Assembly (NCBI RefSeq): GCF_900129855.1
Contig: NZ_LT670819.1
Span: 1,736,001 to 1,800,000, forward strand
DNA from: Streptomyces sp. 3214.6
Lineage (GTDB): Bacteria > Actinomycetota > Actinomycetes > Streptomycetales > Streptomycetaceae
Direction of reading: 5' to 3'
DNA length: 64,000 nucleotides
Position 1 is the stretch's first letter. Each line of letters opens with the position of its first letter. The notes under the pieces are model-generated. The model saw only the letters and a program-made list of their open reading frames with translations, had not been told where the DNA came from and did no database searches. Position numbers and translations under genes: made by a program. This document shows positions 60,305 through 64,000 of the stretch, piece after piece.

Positions 60305-60928
60305 GTGCGCCTCATTCCGGCCGTCGTGCCGCGACTGGACGTCCTGAACGTCCCGCGCGAGGCAGAGCGCCAGCTCGGCCTCGCGACCGATCCCCGTCAA
60401 CGGGCGATCCTGACCAACTTCCGCCGCCACGCCATGCTGGAGGTGTCCGGCCGGTGGCCGGAGATCCTCGACCCGGATCTGACCGTGCCCCACCCCGTCT
60501 ACCGCATCGCCGAAGGCGACAACACCGCCGTCTTCGACGGCCATGACGCCGTCGCCGGCTTCTACCGCACGATGACCGACGCCGGACTGAACGTGCTCGT
60601 GCCGCTCACCGAGCGCATCGCGGTCGCGGACTGGGGACTGGCCATCGAGTCACTGCTGGGGCAGATCATCCCGGGTGCGCTGATGAAGCCCGCGATGGGC
60701 GAGGACGTCGACGACCTCGACGCCCACTACCTCGTCACCCACAAAGTGGCCAATGTCTGGCCCTATGACGAGGCCGTCAAGCTGCTCGGCGAACACGTCT
60801 ACATCGACCGCGCCTCACGCGAGGTCCACCGCATGGATCCAGCGGACGTCGTCACGCCGCAGCAGGCCGCTGACCTGCTGGCACCGTTGCTCGACACCCC
60901 TATTGACGTGGGTGTGACCCCGGCGTAG
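60305..60928 (+). CDS. NTF2/SnoaL-like protein of unknown function
   Basis: 207 residues from GTG at 60305 (GAGAGGAG 5-8 bp upstream). The middle (RRHAMLEVSGRWPEILDPDL, then VPHPVYRIAEGDNTAVFDGH, DAVAGFYRTM) resembles a SnoaL/NTF2-like alpha+beta barrel in which a small hydrophobic ligand is bound. Such folds act as hydratases, isomerases or cyclases. I cannot name its reaction. It is divergent from the SDR and upstream of the FAD oxidase with matching MarR sites on both sides. Confidence 0.7.
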   Translation: MRLIPAVVPRLDVLNVPREAERQLGLATDPRQRAILTNFRRHAMLEVSGRWPEILDPDLTVPHPVYRIAEGDNTAVFDGHDAVAGFYRTMTDAGLNVLVPLTERIAVADWGLAIESLLGQIIPGALMKPAMGEDVDDLDAHYLVTHKVANVWPYDEAVKLLGEHVYIDRASREVHRMDPADVVTPQQAADLLAPLLDTPIDVGVTPA

Positions 60929-60941
60929 CTTCCAGAAATCG

Positions 60942-60955
60942 GTTAGATCTCTCAG
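60942..60955. promoter_or_regulatory. MarR operator site 3 (before the FAD oxidase)
   Basis: GTTAGA-TC-TCTCAG, complement CTGAGA-GA-TCTAAC. It shares CTGAGAG and TCT with site 1 and lies 36-49 bp before the start at 60991. Confidence 0.65.
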
Positions 60956-60990
60956 TATTTTTCTGCATCCGCGGGTCCGAGCCGGCCCGC

Positions 60991-62619
60991 ATGTCCGGGA
61001 GGCCCGACGTGCCTTTCCAGCCACCTTCCCACACCACCGTCCGCCCGCTCCCCGACGCCGCCGCCAACGCCTTCGTCGCGGCGCTCGGCACGGACGCGGT
61101 CCTCACCGCCCCCGAAACCGTCGACGACTTCCGAGACCCCTTCTCCCACCCGGGCTGGAGCGACCACACCGCGACCGCCGTCGTCATGCCGGCCACCGTC
61201 GAAGAGGTCCAGGCGGTCGTCCGCATCGCCGGCGAGCACCGCGTCCCGCTGTGGACCTTCTCCCAGGGCCGAAACAACGCCTATGGCGGACCCGCACCCC
61301 GCGTCCCCGGATCGGTGCAGGTCAGCCTGCGCCGCATGAACCGCGTCCTCGAAGTGAACGAGGAACTGGCCTACGCGGTCGTCGAGCCCGGTGTGCGCTT
61401 CTTCGACCTGTACGACCACCTGCGGGCCAGCGGTCACAAGGTCTGGTCCTCCGCCCCCGACCTCGGCTGGGGCAGCGTCATCGGCAACGCCCTCGACCAC
61501 GGGATCGGCTACACCGTCGACGGCGACCACGCCGCCCGGCTGTGCGGCCTGGAAGTCGTCCTGCCCGACGGGAGTCTGCTGCGCACCGGCATGGGCGCGA
61601 TGTCCGGCAACCGTGCCTGGCACGCCTACCCCCGTGGCTTCGGTCCCACGGCCGACGGTCTGTTCAAGCAGTCCGGACTCTCCATCGTCACCCGGGCGGG
61701 AGTGTGGTTGATGCCCGAGCCTGAGTGCTATCTCTCCGGCGGCGTCCAGGTGCCCCGCAAGGAGGACCTGCCCGTCCTCATCGACGCGCTTCGCCCCCTC
61801 CTGCTGGACCGCACCCTCCAGAACCACCCCGCCATCGGCCATCCGCTCTTCATCGCCTCCGTCATGGACGGCGCACCCACCCGTGCCGAGGTGTACGACG
61901 GTCCCGGCCCCGTACCCGAGGACGCGGTTCTCCGGCTCGCCCGGCGGTTGGGCCTCGGCCGCTGGAACATGCGCTTCGCGCTGTACGGCACCGAGGGCAT
62001 CGTCGACGCCCGCCTCGCCCGGATCAGGAAGGCACTGTCGGTCATCCCCGGCGTCCACGTCGTCGGCGAGAAGTTCGCCGGACACGCTGTACACGACACC
62101 GCCCGAGATCAGAACGCCCAGGTCCAGGCGGGCATCCCCAGCCTGGACCTGATGCGGGCACTGTCCTGGTACAGCGGCGAGGGAGGCGGCCATCTCGACT
62201 TCTCCACCGTCTCACCCCTGCGCGGGGAGGACGTCGTACGGGTGCATGCCCTGCTGGACGACCAGCTGAGCGGCAGCGGGCTGGACTACGACCCCGCCAT
62301 GATCCTGGGCCAGCGGCACATCACCAACGTCGCCCAGCTCTACTTCAACCCCTGCGACGAGAAGCAGACCGGCGACGCCTACCGGCTCTACCCCGAACTG
62401 GTCCGCGCCCTCGCCGGGGCCGGCTACGGCGTCTACCGCACGCACGTCGACTTCATGGACGCCGTCGCCGACACCTTCGACTTCGGCGATCACGCGCTGC
62501 GCCGCTTCAACGAGCGACTCAAGGACGCGCTCGACCCACACGGCATTCTCTCCCCCGGCAAGCAGGGCGTCTGGCCTTCCGGACTGCGCCACCTGCGCGA
62601 CGTGTCGCCCAGCCGCTGA
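60991..62619 (+). CDS. VAO/PCMH-family flavoprotein, 4-cresol dehydrogenase / vanillyl alcohol oxidase-like
   Basis: 542 residues, ATG at 60991 (GTG at 61009 is an alternative). The N-terminal PCMH FAD domain is clear: VVMPATVEEVQAVVRIAGEH near 68, LWTFSQGRNNAYGG around 90-103, and SAPDLGWGSVIGNALDHGIG near 155. The C-terminal substrate domain ends with LDPHGILSPGKQGVWP, typical of 4-cresol dehydrogenases, eugenol hydroxylase and vanillyl alcohol oxidase. These oxidise para-alkylphenols at the benzylic carbon. No cytochrome subunit gene follows within the window, so electrons may go to oxygen or to another acceptor. Confidence 0.87.
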   Translation: MSGRPDVPFQPPSHTTVRPLPDAAANAFVAALGTDAVLTAPETVDDFRDPFSHPGWSDHTATAVVMPATVEEVQAVVRIAGEHRVPLWTFSQGRNNAYGGPAPRVPGSVQVSLRRMNRVLEVNEELAYAVVEPGVRFFDLYDHLRASGHKVWSSAPDLGWGSVIGNALDHGIGYTVDGDHAARLCGLEVVLPDGSLLRTGMGAMSGNRAWHAYPRGFGPTADGLFKQSGLSIVTRAGVWLMPEPECYLSGGVQVPRKEDLPVLIDALRPLLLDRTLQNHPAIGHPLFIASVMDGAPTRAEVYDGPGPVPEDAVLRLARRLGLGRWNMRFALYGTEGIVDARLARIRKALSVIPGVHVVGEKFAGHAVHDTARDQNAQVQAGIPSLDLMRALSWYSGEGGGHLDFSTVSPLRGEDVVRVHALLDDQLSGSGLDYDPAMILGQRHITNVAQLYFNPCDEKQTGDAYRLYPELVRALAGAGYGVYRTHVDFMDAVADTFDFGDHALRRFNERLKDALDPHGILSPGKQGVWPSGLRHLRDVSPSR

Positions 62620-62692
62620 CCCGCTTCCGCCCGCGCGCCCTTCCTCCCTTCCCCTTCGCCCCAGTCGACCACCGTGAGCAACGGAGCCCATT

Positions 62693-64000
62693 GTGAAGAC
62701 CAACGGCAATCGCCCGCACAGATCCACGAGCACCCGCGTGCTCACCGTCGCCGCCTGCGCACCCCTCCTGGCCCTGCTGGCCACCGGCTGCGCCTCCACC
62801 GGCACCGACGCCGCCGCGGCCTCCTCCGCGAAGCCGTCCAAGGCCTCCAAGTGCGGCCTCGGCAACGGCAAGACGGCCACCGGGCCGGCCATCAAGCTCG
62901 GTGCCATCGTCTCTGACACCCCCGGGCTGAGCTTCACCGACGTCACCGACATGGCGAACGCGTACTTCTCCTGCGTCAACGCCAACGGCGGCATCAACGG
63001 CCGCCCCGTGAAACTCGTCGTGGAAAAGGACGCGCTCGACCCGCAGTTGACCGCGTCCCTGGCGACCAAGCTGATCGACACCGAGAAGATCGTCGGCTTC
63101 ACCGCCAGCAGCAGCGTCCTGGACTGCTCGGTCAACGCCAAGACCTACGAGACGAAGGCCGTCTACGGCATCGACGCGGGCCTCGCCCTCGACTGCTTCA
63201 ACTCCCCCGCCATCGCGCCGGTCAACGTCGGCGCAAGTTACAGCGCGCTGGCCACCGCCCAGTACCTGCTCGACAAGGGCGCCAAGAAGCTGGTCGTCTT
63301 CACCAGCAACACACCCGGCTCCAACGCCATCAACGCCAGCATCAAGGAGCTCGGCAAGAAGGCCGGCGTCCCGGTCACCGCCTGGGTGGAGAACGTCCCG
63401 GTCGCCGACGCCAACGGGCTCGCGCTCAAGGCCGCCCAGGCCGCGGGCGCCGGCGGCGGTGTCGTGGTGAACCTCAACGCGGGTGAGGCTCTGAAGGTGT
63501 TCAAGGCAATCGAGCAGCAGGGACTGATCGACCAGGCCATATGGGGCTGCCCGGCGGGCTGCAACGACCAGTCCATGCTCCAGCAACTGGGCAGCGCCTG
63601 GGACGGCAAGCTCGGTGTCAACGCCGAGATGAACCTGGCCAGCTCGCCCGGTCCGGACAACCAGCTCTATCTCCAGCTGCGCCGGAAGTACGCCCCGAAG
63701 ACCCAGCTCGGAAACTTCGGCCAGCTCGGCTTCACCGCCGCACGGATCGCCGTCCAGGCGCTGCTGAGCATCAAGTCCGGCGACTACACCACCGCCACCG
63801 TGGGCGCGGCGTTCAAGGGTGTCAAGGACTACCGGTCCGACCTGTACTGCAAGCCCTGGTACTTCGGCACCCAGGCGTTCCACACCGCCAACAACACCAC
63901 CCGGACCATCACTCCGAAGAGCGGTCAGTGGACGCAGACCCAGGACTGCTCCGAGATGCCCGCCCTCCCGAACAACAACTTCGCCAAGATCCGCGCATAC
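62693..64000 (+). CDS. ABC solute-binding lipoprotein, branched-chain amino acid/aromatic type (runs off the window)
   Basis: Open from GTG at 62693 to the last base with no stop, 436 codons visible. A signal peptide with a lipobox (LLATGC near residue 34-39) is followed by a Cys-rich linker, then the periplasmic-binding fold of the LivJ/amidase-regulator type (KLGAIVSDTPGLSFTDVTDM, VNANGGINGRPVKLVVEKDA, GFTASSSVLDCSVNAKTYET). About eight cysteines are spread over the protein and likely form disulfides outside the cell. It probably captures a small carboxylate, perhaps the phenolic substrate of the flavoprotein upstream. Permease genes would lie beyond the window. Confidence 0.85.
   Translation, partial: MKTNGNRPHRSTSTRVLTVAACAPLLALLATGCASTGTDAAAASSAKPSKASKCGLGNGKTATGPAIKLGAIVSDTPGLSFTDVTDMANAYFSCVNANGGINGRPVKLVVEKDALDPQLTASLATKLIDTEKIVGFTASSSVLDCSVNAKTYETKAVYGIDAGLALDCFNSPAIAPVNVGASYSALATAQYLLDKGAKKLVVFTSNTPGSNAINASIKELGKKAGVPVTAWVENVPVADANGLALKAAQAAGAGGGVVVNLNAGEALKVFKAIEQQGLIDQAIWGCPAGCNDQSMLQQLGSAWDGKLGVNAEMNLASSPGPDNQLYLQLRRKYAPKTQLGNFGQLGFTAARIAVQALLSIKSGDYTTATVGAAFKGVKDYRSDLYCKPWYFGTQAFHTANNTTRTITPKSGQWTQTQDCSEMPALPNNNFAKIRAY

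Noticed and set aside
1..64000. CRISPR arrays, tRNA or rRNA genes, replication origin
   Set aside because: No regularly spaced repeats, no cloverleaf-like stretch and no DnaA-box cluster were noticed in the intergenic regions. By eye only, so small RNA genes cannot be excluded.

Overview
The sequence is GC-rich throughout, with many GTG (and a few TTG) starts and ATGA or GTGA stop-start overlaps. Its protein types (CYP105-like P450 with a 3Fe-4S ferredoxin, Tat-secreted glycosidase, many LysR/TetR/GntR regulators) point to a Streptomyces or close actinomycete accessory region. No ribosomal, tRNA, replication or core biosynthetic genes were seen. Almost everything is catabolic: aromatic ring cleavage, redox modules, sugar scavenging and matching regulators, separated by insertion-sequence debris.

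Region by region. (1) 1-8.7 kb: a hydroxyquinol/resorcinol-type aromatic cluster (FAD hydroxylase, hydroxyquinol 1,2-dioxygenase, maleylacetate reductase) with a convergent LysR gene, followed by a two-component flavin monooxygenase with its reductase and an acyl-CoA ligase. (2) 9.6-12.2 kb: a fumarate-reductase/TcuA-type flavoprotein divergent from a LysR gene. (3) 12.2-13.2 kb: a gene graveyard (amidohydrolase with an internal inverted segment, MFS tail, HNH fragment). (4) 13.2-19.7 kb: a TetR gene with two perfect operators in front of a P450-ferredoxin-ferredoxin reductase-SDR-quinone oxidoreductase-SRPBCC run, ending in a decayed oxidoreductase and IS remnants. (5) 21-38 kb: a sugar-scavenging locus. 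It holds a secreted beta-helix protein, two FadR-type GntR regulators, an ABC sugar importer, an unrecognised cytoplasmic carbohydrate-enzyme candidate, a mutarotase, an L-fuconolactonase-like amidohydrolase, Zn-alcohol dehydrogenase, KduD-like SDR, KDPG aldolase, KDG kinase and an L-fucose-dehydrogenase-like aldo/keto reductase. The genes from the importer to the amidohydrolase and from the alcohol dehydrogenase to the kinase mostly overlap by 4 bp. (6) 38.5-46.1 kb: a segment bounded by about 100-bp imperfect inverted repeats, with the two ends of what looks like one split gene outside them. It carries a LysR regulator, benzoylformate decarboxylase, an aldehyde dehydrogenase, an MFS transporter and broken transposase and AraC genes. 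(7) 47-49.2 kb: a Tat-secreted GH29 alpha-L-fucosidase with beta/gamma-crystallin-like and ricin-type domains. (8) 50-55.6 kb: a hydroxyacyl-CoA dehydrogenase divergent from an acetoacetate-decarboxylase-family gene plus TetR, a beta-lactamase-fold hydrolase and a PucR regulator. (9) 55.7-64 kb: a chimeric remnant, an aldehyde dehydrogenase, an MpaB-type oxygenase, and a MarR gene with three matching operators that link it to an SDR/NTF2-like pair and a 4-cresol-dehydrogenase-like flavoprotein. An ABC solute-binding lipoprotein runs off the window end.

How they may work together: regions 5 and 7 read as an L-fucose (or L-galactose) scavenging system. Secreted fucosidases release sugar, the ABC importer takes it up, and mutarotase, aldose dehydrogenase and lactonase make the aldonate. 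The lower part resembles the 2-keto-3-deoxygluconate route (oxidation and reduction, kinase, aldolase). The aldonate dehydratase is not visible, which makes the pathway assignment open. Regions 1, 6 and 9 are independent aromatic catabolic modules.
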